From: Cohnella luojiensis
GTDB lineage: Bacteria; Bacillota; Bacilli; Paenibacillales; Paenibacillaceae
DNA length: 64,000 nucleotides
Direction of reading: 5' to 3'
Assembly (NCBI RefSeq): GCF_004564235.1
Contig: NZ_SOMN01000001.1
Location: forward strand, 359,595-423,594
Shown here: positions 34,609 to 43,460 of the stretch, one piece after another
Layout: the number at the start of each line of letters is the position of its first letter
Numbering within the stretch: position 1 is the first letter of the stretch
Translations under genes and position numbers: made by a program
The notes under the pieces: generated by a model
Databases searched by the model: none
What the model saw: only the letters and a program-made list of their open reading frames with translations
What the model was told of the DNA's origin: nothing

Positions 34609-34890
34609 ATGGGGGAAGACAACGCGGACATCCAACAAGCCGTTAAAGTCTACAAGGCGTTAGGCGAGCCGACAAGGCTGAAGATTGCGCTGCTGCTTAC
34701 CGAGGAGAGAAATCTATGCTGTTCCGATATCGGAAGCAAGCTGGAATCCGTGGCCGGATCGACGCTGTCGCACCATCTGAAGCAGCTCACCGAATGCGGA
34801 CTGCTTACCTTGCGCAAGGACGGCACGTATATCTACTACAGCGTGAATCGCGATATGGCACAGAAATATGCGCCTTATTTGTTGGTGTAA
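34609..34890 (+). CDS. ArsR family transcriptional repressor
   Basis: A 93-residue winged-helix regulator of the ArsR/SmtB family: VYKALGEPTRLKIALLLTEE, the recognition-helix region GSTLSHHLKQLTECGLL and wing KDGTYIYYSVN. The pair Cys-Cys in RNLCCSDIGSKL sits where ArsR proteins carry metal-binding cysteines, but the usual ELCVCDL spacing is not present, so the inducer may not be a metal. The ATG at 34609 has GGAGGTGA eight bases upstream. A matching operator sits at its own promoter and before the MFS gene 72 bases downstream, which points to autoregulation and control of the transporter. Confidence 0.85.
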   Translation: MGEDNADIQQAVKVYKALGEPTRLKIALLLTEERNLCCSDIGSKLESVAGSTLSHHLKQLTECGLLTLRKDGTYIYYSVNRDMAQKYAPYLLV

Positions 34891-34901
34891 TTTTTTTTAG
34901 A

Positions 34902-34929
34902 TTATATTTCTATACATTTAGAAATATAA
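34902..34929 (+). promoter_or_regulatory. Operator O2 before the MFS transporter gene
   Basis: Perfect inverted repeat with 11-base arms TTATATTTCTA and TAGAAATATAA around TACATT. Located between arsR and the MFS gene, and a near copy of the element over the arsR promoter. Confidence 0.65.
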
Positions 34930-34962
34930 AACAATGGAGTGGAGAAGGGAGACTAAACAAGC

Positions 34963-36174
34963 ATGCCGAATTCATGGAAAATTTACATGTTGGCCATCGT
35001 CAGCTTTCTGGTCGGAACGTCGGAAAATATTATCGCGGGAATTCTGGATATGGTGGCGGGAGACATGGGGGTATCGGTGGCCGCCGCGGGACAGCTGATT
35101 ACCGTTTTCTCGCTTGCCTATGCTTTCGGAACGCCGGTCCTCATGGCCGTTACTGCGCGAATGGAGCGAAGGAAGCTATTGTTGGCGGCGCTCGGTTTAT
35201 TCTTCGCAGGGAATATCATCGCTTTCACGGCATCGGGTTACCTCTCTTTGATGGGTTCGAGGATTATTTTAGCGCTGAGCACGGGAGTGTTCATCGTGGT
35301 AGCGTTGACGGTCGCGGCTAAGCTGGCGCAGCCGGGTAAACAAGGCAGCGCCATCGCGACGCTAGTCATGGGTTTCAGCACTTCGCTAATCATCGGCGTC
35401 CCTCTCGGAAGGGTTATTGCCTCCGTTTATGATTGGAAATTGATTTTCGCGGGAATCGGCTTATTAGGTCTTCTGGCGATGTTTGCCATCTTGCGTACGA
35501 TTCCTAAGGCGGAAGGAGAGGAACCCGTTCCGATTCGTACGCAACTTTCCTTGTTGCGTAATCCGAAGATCGCCATCGCTTTATCGATCACTTTCTTCTG
35601 GATATTCGGATATTCCGTCGTTTATACTTATATATCCCCTTACTTGCTAACGATTACAGGCATGAGCGAGCGGGCCGTCAGCATCGGATTGTTCGCCTTC
35701 GGCGTGGCAAGCCTCATCGGTTCCAAGCTCGGAGGGTACAGCACGGATAGATGGGGGGTAGCGCGAACGTTAACCGGCGGGATGCTGCTTCATTCCGGAG
35801 TGCTCTTCTTATTATCGGCATTCTCCCAATCCGCGTACATCATGTTCCCTCTGCTTATGTTATGGGCATTCTCCGCGTGGTCGTCGGGGCCGACGCAGCA
35901 ATATTATCTGATGACTTTATCCCCGGAAGCTTCGGGCATCATGCTCAGCGTGAACACTTCCGTGTTGCAGTTGGCCATGGCGGCCGGCGCGGGAGTTGGC
36001 GGTATCGTCGTCGATAGCGTGTCGCTTTCCGCGGTCGGTTGGCTTGGAGCCGCGGGCGTAGCCATTGCCGCCGTTCTGGCTGCTTCATCGTTCGGCTACT
36101 CGAGGAACAGATCCAGGATACTCGAAGAAAGATTACGCTTAGCCGAAGCCGATTCGGAAGCCACTTCAGCATAA
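34963..36174 (+). CDS. MFS drug/metabolite efflux transporter (DHA1 type)
   Basis: Twelve-segment major facilitator protein of 403 residues of the AraJ/YdhP-like DHA1 group. Signs are the N-terminal EN..AG..DMVAGDMGVSVAAAGQL, the motif A-like loop between TM2 and TM3 (ARMERRKLLL), and motif C-like FSTSLIIGVPLGRVIAS in TM5. A second loop VASLIGSKLGGYSTDRWG begins the C-terminal half. It lies directly behind the ArsR gene with the same operator, so it is the likely regulated efflux pump. The substrate is unknown. A terminator follows at 36193. Confidence 0.87.
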   Translation: MPNSWKIYMLAIVSFLVGTSENIIAGILDMVAGDMGVSVAAAGQLITVFSLAYAFGTPVLMAVTARMERRKLLLAALGLFFAGNIIAFTASGYLSLMGSRIILALSTGVFIVVALTVAAKLAQPGKQGSAIATLVMGFSTSLIIGVPLGRVIASVYDWKLIFAGIGLLGLLAMFAILRTIPKAEGEEPVPIRTQLSLLRNPKIAIALSITFFWIFGYSVVYTYISPYLLTITGMSERAVSIGLFAFGVASLIGSKLGGYSTDRWGVARTLTGGMLLHSGVLFLLSAFSQSAYIMFPLLMLWAFSAWSSGPTQQYYLMTLSPEASGIMLSVNTSVLQLAMAAGAGVGGIVVDSVSLSAVGWLGAAGVAIAAVLAASSFGYSRNRSRILEERLRLAEADSEATSA

Positions 36175-36192
36175 TAAACGGAAATCCGCGCA

Positions 36193-36218
36193 ACCCGATC
36201 GAATATGGTCGGGTTTTT
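36193..36218 (+). terminator. Terminator of the MFS gene
   Basis: Stem ACCCGA(TC) / (GG)TCGGGT followed by TTTTT. Confidence 0.8.
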
Positions 36219-36287
36219 CCATTTTCCCGGAGAGGAAATTATGCTACATTAAGAATACTTTATCGATGGAATGGATGGGGAAGCTTC

Positions 36288-38162
36288 ATGAAACCGGACT
36301 TGCGCACAGCGCTAGCTCTTAAGCCCCGGGTCGGCGACGGTGCGATGGCTACTTACTTGTACCAGCTCGGATTGCCCGTCGGGGTATCGTTCGAAGAATT
36401 CAATCTCCTTAAGCCCGACGTGATCGCGGACGTGCACAGACGTTATGCGGCCGCCGGTGCGGAAATTATCGAGACCAATACCTATTCGGCCCAACATAAT
36501 AAATTATCCAAGTACGGTTTAGAGAAAAAAACCGAAGAGATCAACGCCGCAGGCGTCTCGATTGCCCGCAGGGCCGTCGGTCAAGAGGCTTACGTAGTCG
36601 GATCGATCGGCGCCGTCAGGGGCGGCGCGGGTAAAAATGTCAGAACCGCCGTGGTGAAGCGCGATTTCGAAGAACAAATCGGCGTTTTGCTAGCTTCTGG
36701 CGTAGACGGCTTATTATTGGAAACGTTTTTCGATCTGGAAGAGCTTTCCTTGGCGCTGTCGATCATCCGCAAGAAGAGCGACATCAGCGTCATTTGCCAG
36801 TTCGCGGTGGAGGACGCCCATAGGACGCATGACGGAATTCCTTTGCCGGAAGCTTTCCGCCGATTGAAGGGCGAAGGCGCCGACGTGATCGGCTTTAACT
36901 GCCGCAGCGGACCGAACGGCATTCTGCGCGCTCTCGAGACGATTCCGCGGGATTTGGGCGTGTCTCTAAGCGTGTTTCCCAATGCCGGAATACCGGATTA
37001 CGTAGACGGTAAAGTGGTCTATTCGGCTACGCCCGAATATTTCGCTTCTTCCGCCATAAAGTTCGCGGATGCGGGAGCTCGGCTGATCGGGGGCTGCTGC
37101 GGCACGACGCCGGAGCATATTTCCGCGATGGCTCAGGCGCTTCAAGGGTATTCGCCGAATGCTCATGCGGCAGCGCCTGAGGGAGCAACGCCAGCTCAAC
37201 CCGTCGAAGTCATTGAAGCAAGTTTCCAGAGCGGCAAGCCGCCTCTGGTGACGGAGCCGAGCATTATCGATCTCGTTCGCGAAAGGCACACGGTTATCGT
37301 CGAATTGGATCCGCCTCGCGACTTGGACATCTCCAAGTTCATGGCAGGCGCGCAAGCATTGAAGGACGCGAAAGCGGATGCCCTTACGATGGCCGACAAT
37401 TCGTTGGCCGTCACGAGAATGAGCAACATGGCGCTAGCCGCGCTCTTGAAGGAACGGGTCGGTATTCGTCCATTAGTGCACATTGCTTGCCGAGACCGCA
37501 ATCTGATCGGAACGCAATCCCATATGATGGGCTTCGATGCGCTGGGAATCGATCACGTGCTGGCGGTTACCGGAGATCCGGCCAAATTCGGAGACTTGCC
37601 CGGTTCCAGTTCCGTCTACGATTTGACTTCATTTGAAATCATACGAATGATTAAGCAGTTAAACGAAGGCATTGCCTTCTCGGGCAAGCCTCTTAAGCAG
37701 AAGGCCAACTTTATCGTCGGAGCCGCATTCAATCCGAACGTCAAACATCTGGACAAGGCGATTCAACGGCTGGAGCGCAAAATATCGGCGGGAGCGGACT
37801 ATATTATGACGCAGCCGGTATACGATCCCGATTTGATCGAGCGCATAGCGGAAATGACGAAGCATTTGACCATCCCGATATTCCTGGGCATTTTCCCGCT
37901 CGCCAGCGGGAGAAACGCGGAATACCTGCACAACGAAGTGCCCGGCATTCAGCTTTCGGATTCCGTCCGCCAACGGATGAGCGGACTGGAAGGGGCGGAG
38001 GGGCGCGCTGAAGGCGTAAAGATCGCGAAGGAGCTGCTTGATGTCGCGATGGCGCGCTTTAACGGGATCTATCTCATGACTCCGTTCCTGGCGTATGAGA
38101 TGACCGTGTCGCTCACCGAATACGTAAGGAAGAAAAGCAAGAGTTTGACTTCCGATAAGTAA
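36288..38162 (+). CDS. yitJ: Bifunctional homocysteine S-methyltransferase / methylenetetrahydrofolate reductase (YitJ type)
   Basis: A 624-residue fusion. The N-terminal domain (about 1-300) is a Zn-dependent homocysteine methyltransferase: RVGDGAMATYLYQLG, GFNCRSGPNG and GGCCGTTPEHI supply the zinc cysteines. The C-terminal domain (about 325-615) is an MTHFR-like FAD barrel: IVELDPPRD, LVHIACRDRN, VLAVTGDPAKFGD and MTQPVYDPD. The protein links one-carbon folate supply to methionine synthesis, as in B. subtilis YitJ (612 residues). The ATG at 36288 is used because GGATGGGG stands before it; the frame is open 83 codons further upstream but overlaps the MFS gene. No SAM riboswitch (S-box) is visible in the 70 bases upstream, unlike B. 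subtilis yitJ. Confidence 0.92.
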   Translation: MKPDLRTALALKPRVGDGAMATYLYQLGLPVGVSFEEFNLLKPDVIADVHRRYAAAGAEIIETNTYSAQHNKLSKYGLEKKTEEINAAGVSIARRAVGQEAYVVGSIGAVRGGAGKNVRTAVVKRDFEEQIGVLLASGVDGLLLETFFDLEELSLALSIIRKKSDISVICQFAVEDAHRTHDGIPLPEAFRRLKGEGADVIGFNCRSGPNGILRALETIPRDLGVSLSVFPNAGIPDYVDGKVVYSATPEYFASSAIKFADAGARLIGGCCGTTPEHISAMAQALQGYSPNAHAAAPEGATPAQPVEVIEASFQSGKPPLVTEPSIIDLVRERHTVIVELDPPRDLDISKFMAGAQALKDAKADALTMADNSLAVTRMSNMALAALLKERVGIRPLVHIACRDRNLIGTQSHMMGFDALGIDHVLAVTGDPAKFGDLPGSSSVYDLTSFEIIRMIKQLNEGIAFSGKPLKQKANFIVGAAFNPNVKHLDKAIQRLERKISAGADYIMTQPVYDPDLIERIAEMTKHLTIPIFLGIFPLASGRNAEYLHNEVPGIQLSDSVRQRMSGLEGAEGRAEGVKIAKELLDVAMARFNGIYLMTPFLAYEMTVSLTEYVRKKSKSLTSDK

Positions 38163-38176
38163 CATGCTTCATCCTC

Positions 38177-38205
38177 TTGTCCCACATAGCGATTTGCAGT
38201 ACAAT
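38177..38205 (+). promoter_or_regulatory. Promoter ahead of remA-gmk-rpoZ
   Basis: TTGTCC (38177-38182), 17-base spacer, TACAAT (38200-38205). The 145-base leader to remA shows no gene. Confidence 0.55.
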
Positions 38206-38350
38206 AAAGCAATAAATCGATAGAGAATGAAAACAGGCCATTTTTAACCCTACAGTATGCGGAGAACGGCTTTCGGCAACAATGGAAGCGTAGTTCGGTT
38301 ACCCGCCAATTCGCTGTTAGGCAGGAATGACCGGAGGGAAAGTGCTAACC

Positions 38351-38611
38351 ATGGCGATCAAGCTGATTAATATCGGATTTGGCAATATCGTTTCGGCGAA
38401 CCGGATTATATCTATCGTCAGTCCGGAATCCGCGCCGATTAAACGGATCATCCAAGAAGCGCGGGACCGCCATATGCTGATCGACGCTACCTACGGTCGT
38501 CGTACTCGGGCGGTTATTATTACGGACAGCGATCACGTTATATTGTCAGCGGTACAACCGGAAACGGTTGCGCACCGGTTGTCTACCAAAGACGACGAAC
38601 ACGATGAATGA
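38351..38611 (+). CDS. remA: Extracellular matrix regulator RemA (DUF370)
   Basis: RemA (YlzA) is a DNA-binding activator of biofilm matrix and osmoprotection genes in B. subtilis. The 86 residues contain the nearly invariant [35 protein letters not shown] and [12 protein letters not shown]. The ATG at 38351 matches the family N terminus; GGAGGGAAAG is rather far (13 bases), so the GTG at 38342 could also be used. It heads the remA-gmk-rpoZ cluster as in B. subtilis, overlapping or abutting gmk. Confidence 0.93.
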   Translation: MAIKLINIGFGNIVSANRIISIVSPESAPIKRIIQEARDRHMLIDATYGRRTRAVIITDSDHVILSAVQPETVAHRLSTKDDEHDE

Positions 38612-38623
38612 ATGGGGAACACC

Positions 38624-39250
38624 ATGAGCAGAGGTATTTTATTCGTACTATCCGGTCCTTCCGGGGTTGGCAAAGGCTCCGTATGCGCCATGCTGCGCCG
38701 CAAGCTTCCCGAGCTAATCTATTCCGTATCGGCAACGACCCGCTCTCCGCGGGAAGGCGAGCAGGACGGGGTGAACTATTTCTTCAAATCACGCGAGCAG
38801 TTTCAACATATGATAGAAACGGATGCGCTCCTTGAGCATGCTGAGTACGTCGGAAACTATTACGGAACGCCTCGCGATTTCGTAGAGAAGACGCTGTCGG
38901 AAGGCAAAGATATTATTCTAGAGATCGAAGTGCAGGGAGCCTTGAAGGTAAGGGAGAAATTCGCCGAAGGCGTATTCATCTTCCTGATGCCTCCTTCCCT
39001 TAACGAATTGAAGCAAAGAATCGTAGGCAGGGGGACTGAGTCCCAGGCAACGATCGACCATCGGTTATCGGTAGCCGTAGAAGAGATGAACCTGCTGCAT
39101 CATTACGATTACGCGGTCGTGAATGACGAGATCGATCAGGCGTGCCAACGAATCAGCTCCATCATAACGGCGGAGCATTGCAAGCGGGAACGATTTCTGG
39201 GAGAGCTTTTTCAACAACTCCAAGTCGTGAAAACCGCAGACAACGTCTGA
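38624..39250 (+). CDS. gmk: Guanylate kinase
   Basis: Phosphorylates GMP and dGMP with ATP. The 208 residues show the P-loop [12 protein letters not shown] at the N terminus, the GMP-binding [17 protein letters not shown], and [10 protein letters not shown]. The ATG at 38624 fits the family N terminus and has GGGGA six bases upstream; an ATG at 38612 adds four residues. It follows remA by 12 bases. Confidence 0.94.
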   Translation: MSRGILFVLSGPSGVGKGSVCAMLRRKLPELIYSVSATTRSPREGEQDGVNYFFKSREQFQHMIETDALLEHAEYVGNYYGTPRDFVEKTLSEGKDIILEIEVQGALKVREKFAEGVFIFLMPPSLNELKQRIVGRGTESQATIDHRLSVAVEEMNLLHHYDYAVVNDEIDQACQRISSIITAEHCKRERFLGELFQQLQVVKTADNV

Positions 39251-39263
39251 AAGAGGTGATATT

Positions 39264-39482
39264 ATGTTATACCCATCCATCGATGAACTGGTAAAGAAAG
39301 TAGACAGCAAGTATACGCTAGTCGTTGCCGCTTCCAAAAGAGCTCGCGGATTGCGCGAGGGCGTCATGTGCAACCTTGCCGCGCCGAAGTCCCATAAATA
39401 CGTCGGAGTAGCGTTGGAAGAGATTTATCACGAAGCGATTAAAGTCGAGCATCTGAAGACGAACACGTTGAATAGAGACTAA
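39264..39482 (+). CDS. rpoZ: RNA polymerase omega subunit
   Basis: Small subunit that assists assembly of RNA polymerase core. The 72-residue product has PSIDELVKKVDSKYTLVVAA and KRARGLREG with the later SHKYVGVALEEI. AAAGAGGTG precedes the ATG, and the gene is 13 bases after gmk. A terminator follows. Confidence 0.95.
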   Translation: MLYPSIDELVKKVDSKYTLVVAASKRARGLREGVMCNLAAPKSHKYVGVALEEIYHEAIKVEHLKTNTLNRD

Positions 39483-39512
39483 TCTCGCAACTGGATAAGA
39501 TCGGAAGGAAGG

Positions 39513-39537
39513 ACAACCCTGCGCGGTTGTTTTTTTT
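39513..39537 (+). terminator. Terminator of remA-gmk-rpoZ
   Basis: Hairpin ACAACC-CTGCGC-GGTTGT followed by T8. Confidence 0.85.
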
Positions 39538-39540
39538 CTA

Positions 39541-39586
39541 CTATCAGCAAGTATCAGTTTTTGATTTCCTTATACTCAGCTGATAG
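39541..39586. repeat. Interrupted inverted repeat upstream of coaBC
   Basis: CTATCAGC (39541-39548) and GTAT (39551-39554) are mirrored by ATAC (39572-39575) and GCTGATAG (39579-39586). It lies just after the rpoZ terminator and carries no T-run. A possible -10 TATACT overlaps the right arm. Confidence 0.5.
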
Positions 39587-39605
39587 CTCGATACAAACGT
39601 ATATA

Positions 39606-39622
39606 GCCGTCCTAAGGACGGC
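39606..39622. repeat. Perfect short hairpin in the coaBC leader
   Basis: GCCGTCC-TAA-GGACGGC, 34 bases before the coaBC ATG. It is not followed by a T-run, so it is not an obvious terminator. Confidence 0.45.
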
Positions 39623-39655
39623 GAAGCCGTTTTACTTGAGGAGGGGAACCGAACC

Positions 39656-40915
39656 ATGAACAAACCGCTATCGGGGAAAACGGTCTTGCTAGGCGTTACG
39701 GGAGGGATCGCGGCTTACAAGGCGGCCACCTTGTGCAGTCGCTTAGTCAGTCTGGGAGCGAACGTAAAGGTCATCATGACGGAAGGCGCGACAAAATTCA
39801 TTACCCCGCTGACTCTGCAGGTTCTTACCCGTAATCCCGTCGCGACGGATATTTTCGACGAACGCGATGCCGCGGGCGTGCAGCACATCGACTTGGCGGA
39901 TTCGGCGGATTTGGCGGTCATCGCCCCGGCGACGGCGAATATCCTATCCAAGCTAGCGAACGGGTCAGCCGATGATATGCTTAGCACGACGATGCTTGCA
40001 ACTACTGCTCCTTTATTAATCGCTCCGGCGATGAACGTACATATGTGGGAGCATCCGGCCGTCATCGATAACGTCAATAAGCTTGCCTCGCGCGGCGCCA
40101 CCTTCGTGGAGCCGGGAACGGGCCAATTGGCGTGCGGATATGTCGGCAAAGGGCGTCTCGCCGAGCCGGACGAGATCGTCGAGGCTATCGTTGCCATGTT
40201 AGCCGGTCCCAAGCCTTTGTCAGGTCAACGCTTAGTCGTGACGGCGGGAGGTACGGTGGAAAGAATCGACCCGGTCCGGTATATCACGAACGATTCCTCC
40301 GGCAAGATGGGCTTTGCTATCGCGGAAGCGGCGAGGGACCGCGGCGCGGAAGTGACGTTAATCTGCGGTAAAACGGAAGCGCCAGTGCCGAACGGAGTTT
40401 TGGTCGTGAAGGTCGATTCGGCCATTCAAATGCATGACGAGGTCATGAAGCGTCTACCGGATGCGGATATCGTCGTGAAGGCGGCAGCCGTAGCCGATTA
40501 CCGTCCGCTGCATAGGGCTGAGCACAAAATGAAAAAAACGTCCGAGTCGCTAACGTTGGAGCTTGTTCGCAATCCCGATATTTTGCAGGCCGTCGGCGAA
40601 TGGAAGTCCGGCCAACCATTGAAGGACAAGCCTTTCGTGGTAGGCTTTGCCGCGGAGACGACGGACGTGGAGAAACACGCAATGGACAAGCTGAATCGCA
40701 AGAAATGCGACCTTATCGTGGCAAACGACATTACCGAAGCGGGAGCGGGATTCGGGACGGAAACGAATATCGTTACCGTTTATGGGGCTGAAGGTCCTGT
40801 AGAGCAGCTTCCGCAGATGATAAAGAGAGCCGTCGCGGAGCGGTTAATGGATATCGTCCTGTCCAGAATGAATCGCGGCAAGGAACAAGCAAGCCGGAAA
40901 GGAACGGAAGCATGA
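39656..40915 (+). CDS. coaBC: Phosphopantothenoylcysteine decarboxylase / phosphopantothenate-cysteine ligase
   Basis: Bifunctional coenzyme A biosynthesis enzyme of 419 residues. The flavin-dependent CoaC half (1-180) shows VTGGIAAYKAA, QHIDLADSADL with the catalytic His, the substrate-binding PAMNVHMW and the GQLACGYVGKGRL loop with the catalytic Cys. The CoaB half (190-400) has TAGGTVERIDPVRYITN, SSGKMGFAIAEAA and KMKKTSESLTLELV. GAGGAGGGG precedes the ATG. The last four bases overlap priA (ATGA). Confidence 0.95.
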   Translation: MNKPLSGKTVLLGVTGGIAAYKAATLCSRLVSLGANVKVIMTEGATKFITPLTLQVLTRNPVATDIFDERDAAGVQHIDLADSADLAVIAPATANILSKLANGSADDMLSTTMLATTAPLLIAPAMNVHMWEHPAVIDNVNKLASRGATFVEPGTGQLACGYVGKGRLAEPDEIVEAIVAMLAGPKPLSGQRLVVTAGGTVERIDPVRYITNDSSGKMGFAIAEAARDRGAEVTLICGKTEAPVPNGVLVVKVDSAIQMHDEVMKRLPDADIVVKAAAVADYRPLHRAEHKMKKTSESLTLELVRNPDILQAVGEWKSGQPLKDKPFVVGFAAETTDVEKHAMDKLNRKKCDLIVANDITEAGAGFGTETNIVTVYGAEGPVEQLPQMIKRAVAERLMDIVLSRMNRGKEQASRKGTEA

Positions 40916-43407
40916 CGGTTGCCAGAGTTATTGTAGACGTTCCGAGCCGGGATACGGATCGGACGTTCGATTATTTGATCCCGGACCGATTGAGCGGCTG
41001 GGTGGAGATCGGCAGCCGGGTAGCCGTACCTTTCGGTCCCCGTAAGCTTCAAGGGATAGTCACGGGGCTCTCGGAAGGCGCGGACGTGGAATACGCCAAG
41101 CTGAAGCCGATCGAAGACTTGCTGGACGCCATTCCGCCGTTATCTCCCGAATTGGTGGAGCTTGGGGAATGGATCAGCAGAAGATGGATATGCCCTTTAA
41201 CCGTGGCGCTCCAAGCGATGCTGCCCGCCGCCCTTAAAGGACGCTCGGAGAAATACGTTTTTCCGGCCGCTGGAGCAGAGTGGTCCGAGGAGGAGACCGC
41301 CCAGAGTGGCGGTCTCTTGCTTGCGCTCAAGAAGGGCAAGCCTCTGAAGCTGACCGGTCTTCTGCAGCAGTATCCCGAGCAAGGCCAGCAGCTGAAGCGT
41401 TGGCTTCGCCAAGGACGTCTGGAGGAGCGACAGCGTGTCGAGGACCAGTTGTCCGTGAAGACCGTTCAAACGGTATTCCCGACGTCGCGGGAAACGTTGT
41501 TGGAGGCGGTTGGAGATATTCCGGCCAGGGCGAACAAGCAAAGGGAAGTCGTTCTATATTTAGCCGAGCATAATGAGCCTGTCGCGGTTCTCAAGCTGAC
41601 GGAGGCGGCATCGACGACCTCGTCGACGATCCGGTCCTTGGCCGAGCGCGGATTGATCGAGATTCGCTCCGTAACGGAAGACCGCGATCCGTACGCCCAT
41701 CGGGATTTTCCGGAATCCCTTCCCATGAAGCTGACGCCTAAGCAGGCAGATGCGCTCGCGCCGATTCAATCGGCTTTGGATGACGGCCGGAACGAGAGTT
41801 TCCTTCTTCACGGCGTCACCGGCAGCGGGAAAACGGAAGTTTACCTGCAAGCGATCCAGCGTTGCCTAGAGATGGGGCGGGAAGCGATCGTTCTCGTTCC
41901 GGAGATTGCATTGACGCCGCAGATGGTAGAACGCTTCAAAAGCAGGTTCGGCGCAAGAGTCGCGGTCCTGCACAGCAGATTATCCCAAGGGGAGCGTTAC
42001 GATGAGTGGCGCAAAATCAGGGAAGGCCGCGCACAGGTGGCGGTTGGCGCCCGTTCGGCTATTTTCGCCCCGTTTACGAGTATTGGACTTATCGTTATCG
42101 ATGAAGAACACGAGACCTCTTATAAGCAGGAAGAAAGCCCGAAATATCACGCCCGCGACGTCGCGGTAGAGCGAGCCCGTCTTCACGGTGCGGTTGTCGT
42201 TCTTGGATCGGCGACTCCGGCGCTGGAAACGTATGAATCCTCCGTGTACAGCGGACGGGAGACGGGGCTTAGGGGCATGAAATACATTGCCCTGCCGGAG
42301 AGGGTCGCGAACCGGCCTCTTCCCGGAGTGAGCATCGTCGATATGCGAGAGGAGCTTAAGCTCGGCAATCGGGCCATGTTCAGCCGCCCTTTGGCCGATG
42401 CGATACGGGACAGGCTGGCCAAGAAAGAACAGATGGTGCTGCTTCTGAATCGACGGGGGTACGCCACATTCGTCATGTGCCGGTCTTGCGGCTATACCGC
42501 GGCTTGCCCGCACTGCGAAATTTCTCTAACCTATCACCGCGGATCCCAGAATCTCCGTTGCCATTATTGCGGTTATACGGAGGCCGAACCTAAAGCTTGC
42601 CCGAGTTGCGAGAGCCCGCATATCCGATTCTTCGGCACCGGCACGCAGAAGGTAGAAGAAGCGTTGGCCGAGACGTTCCCCGGTATAAGAGTCATCAGGA
42701 TGGACGTCGACACGACGACGGAGAAGGGCTCCCACGAGAGATGGCTCACGGAATTTCGCGAGCGTCGGGCGGATGTCCTTCTTGGGACGCAGATGGTTGC
42801 CAAAGGCTTGGATTTCCCCTATGTGACTCTTGTCGGCGTACTGGCTGCGGATGCCGCTCTCAGATTGCCGGACTTCCGGGCTCCGGAGCGAACTTTCCAA
42901 CTGCTGACGCAGGTTGCGGGGAGAGCGGGGAGGCATGAGTTGCCGGGAGAGGTCATTATACAAACTTACGATCCGGAGCACGAGTCGATCACGTCGGTAC
43001 AGGGCCATGATTACAAAGGCTTCGCGGAGAGGGCGCTTACTCTGCGCAGGCAGCTCGGATACCCGCCTTACGGTCGTCTTATCTCCGTCACGTTCTCCCA
43101 TGAGTCCGTACCGATGCTGCTATCCATTGGCGAAAAGTTTGCATCCGGCATGCGAGAGAAAGCTGCGATGATCGGCGTTCGCAAGGATTTCGATTTCGGC
43201 GACAACGCGGCTTTGGAAGTATTGGGTCCGGTTTCTTCGCCCATTGCCCGATTGAAGGATCGCTACCGTTTTCAATGTATGGTAAAATATCGGGGAGACG
43301 TAGACGCTAGCTCGCTGGCTTCTCAGGTACTTCAGGAAATGGGAGACGCGGTCAAGAGGGGCGGCGTCCAGGTCAGCGTCGACGTGGATCCGCAGATGAT
43401 GCTTTAA
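40912..43407 (+). CDS. priA: Primosomal replication restart helicase PriA
   Basis: 3'-5' helicase that reloads the replisome at stalled forks. The 831 residues include the N-terminal DNA-binding domain, GVTGSGKTEVYL (Walker A), VIDEEHETSYKQEESP (DEEH box and aromatic-rich loop), GSATPALETY, and the zinc module with paired cysteines CRSCGYTAACPHC and CHYCGYTEAEPKACPSC. VAGRAGRHELPGE is motif VI. It starts with ATGA over the coaBC stop codon, which implies translational coupling. Confidence 0.96.
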   Translation: MTVARVIVDVPSRDTDRTFDYLIPDRLSGWVEIGSRVAVPFGPRKLQGIVTGLSEGADVEYAKLKPIEDLLDAIPPLSPELVELGEWISRRWICPLTVALQAMLPAALKGRSEKYVFPAAGAEWSEEETAQSGGLLLALKKGKPLKLTGLLQQYPEQGQQLKRWLRQGRLEERQRVEDQLSVKTVQTVFPTSRETLLEAVGDIPARANKQREVVLYLAEHNEPVAVLKLTEAASTTSSTIRSLAERGLIEIRSVTEDRDPYAHRDFPESLPMKLTPKQADALAPIQSALDDGRNESFLLHGVTGSGKTEVYLQAIQRCLEMGREAIVLVPEIALTPQMVERFKSRFGARVAVLHSRLSQGERYDEWRKIREGRAQVAVGARSAIFAPFTSIGLIVIDEEHETSYKQEESPKYHARDVAVERARLHGAVVVLGSATPALETYESSVYSGRETGLRGMKYIALPERVANRPLPGVSIVDMREELKLGNRAMFSRPLADAIRDRLAKKEQMVLLLNRRGYATFVMCRSCGYTAACPHCEISLTYHRGSQNLRCHYCGYTEAEPKACPSCESPHIRFFGTGTQKVEEALAETFPGIRVIRMDVDTTTEKGSHERWLTEFRERRADVLLGTQMVAKGLDFPYVTLVGVLAADAALRLPDFRAPERTFQLLTQVAGRAGRHELPGEVIIQTYDPEHESITSVQGHDYKGFAERALTLRRQLGYPPYGRLISVTFSHESVPMLLSIGEKFASGMREKAAMIGVRKDFDFGDNAALEVLGPVSSPIARLKDRYRFQCMVKYRGDVDASSLASQVLQEMGDAVKRGGVQVSVDVDPQMML

Positions 43408-43460
43408 TCAGGATTCAAATGAAAGTTGAACTACCACTGTAAGGAAAGAAGGATGCCGTT

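Noticed and set aside
36175..36287. SAM riboswitch upstream of the YitJ-type gene
   Set aside because: Only the MFS terminator hairpin and about 70 bases remain; no S-box-like helices or conserved bases could be made out.
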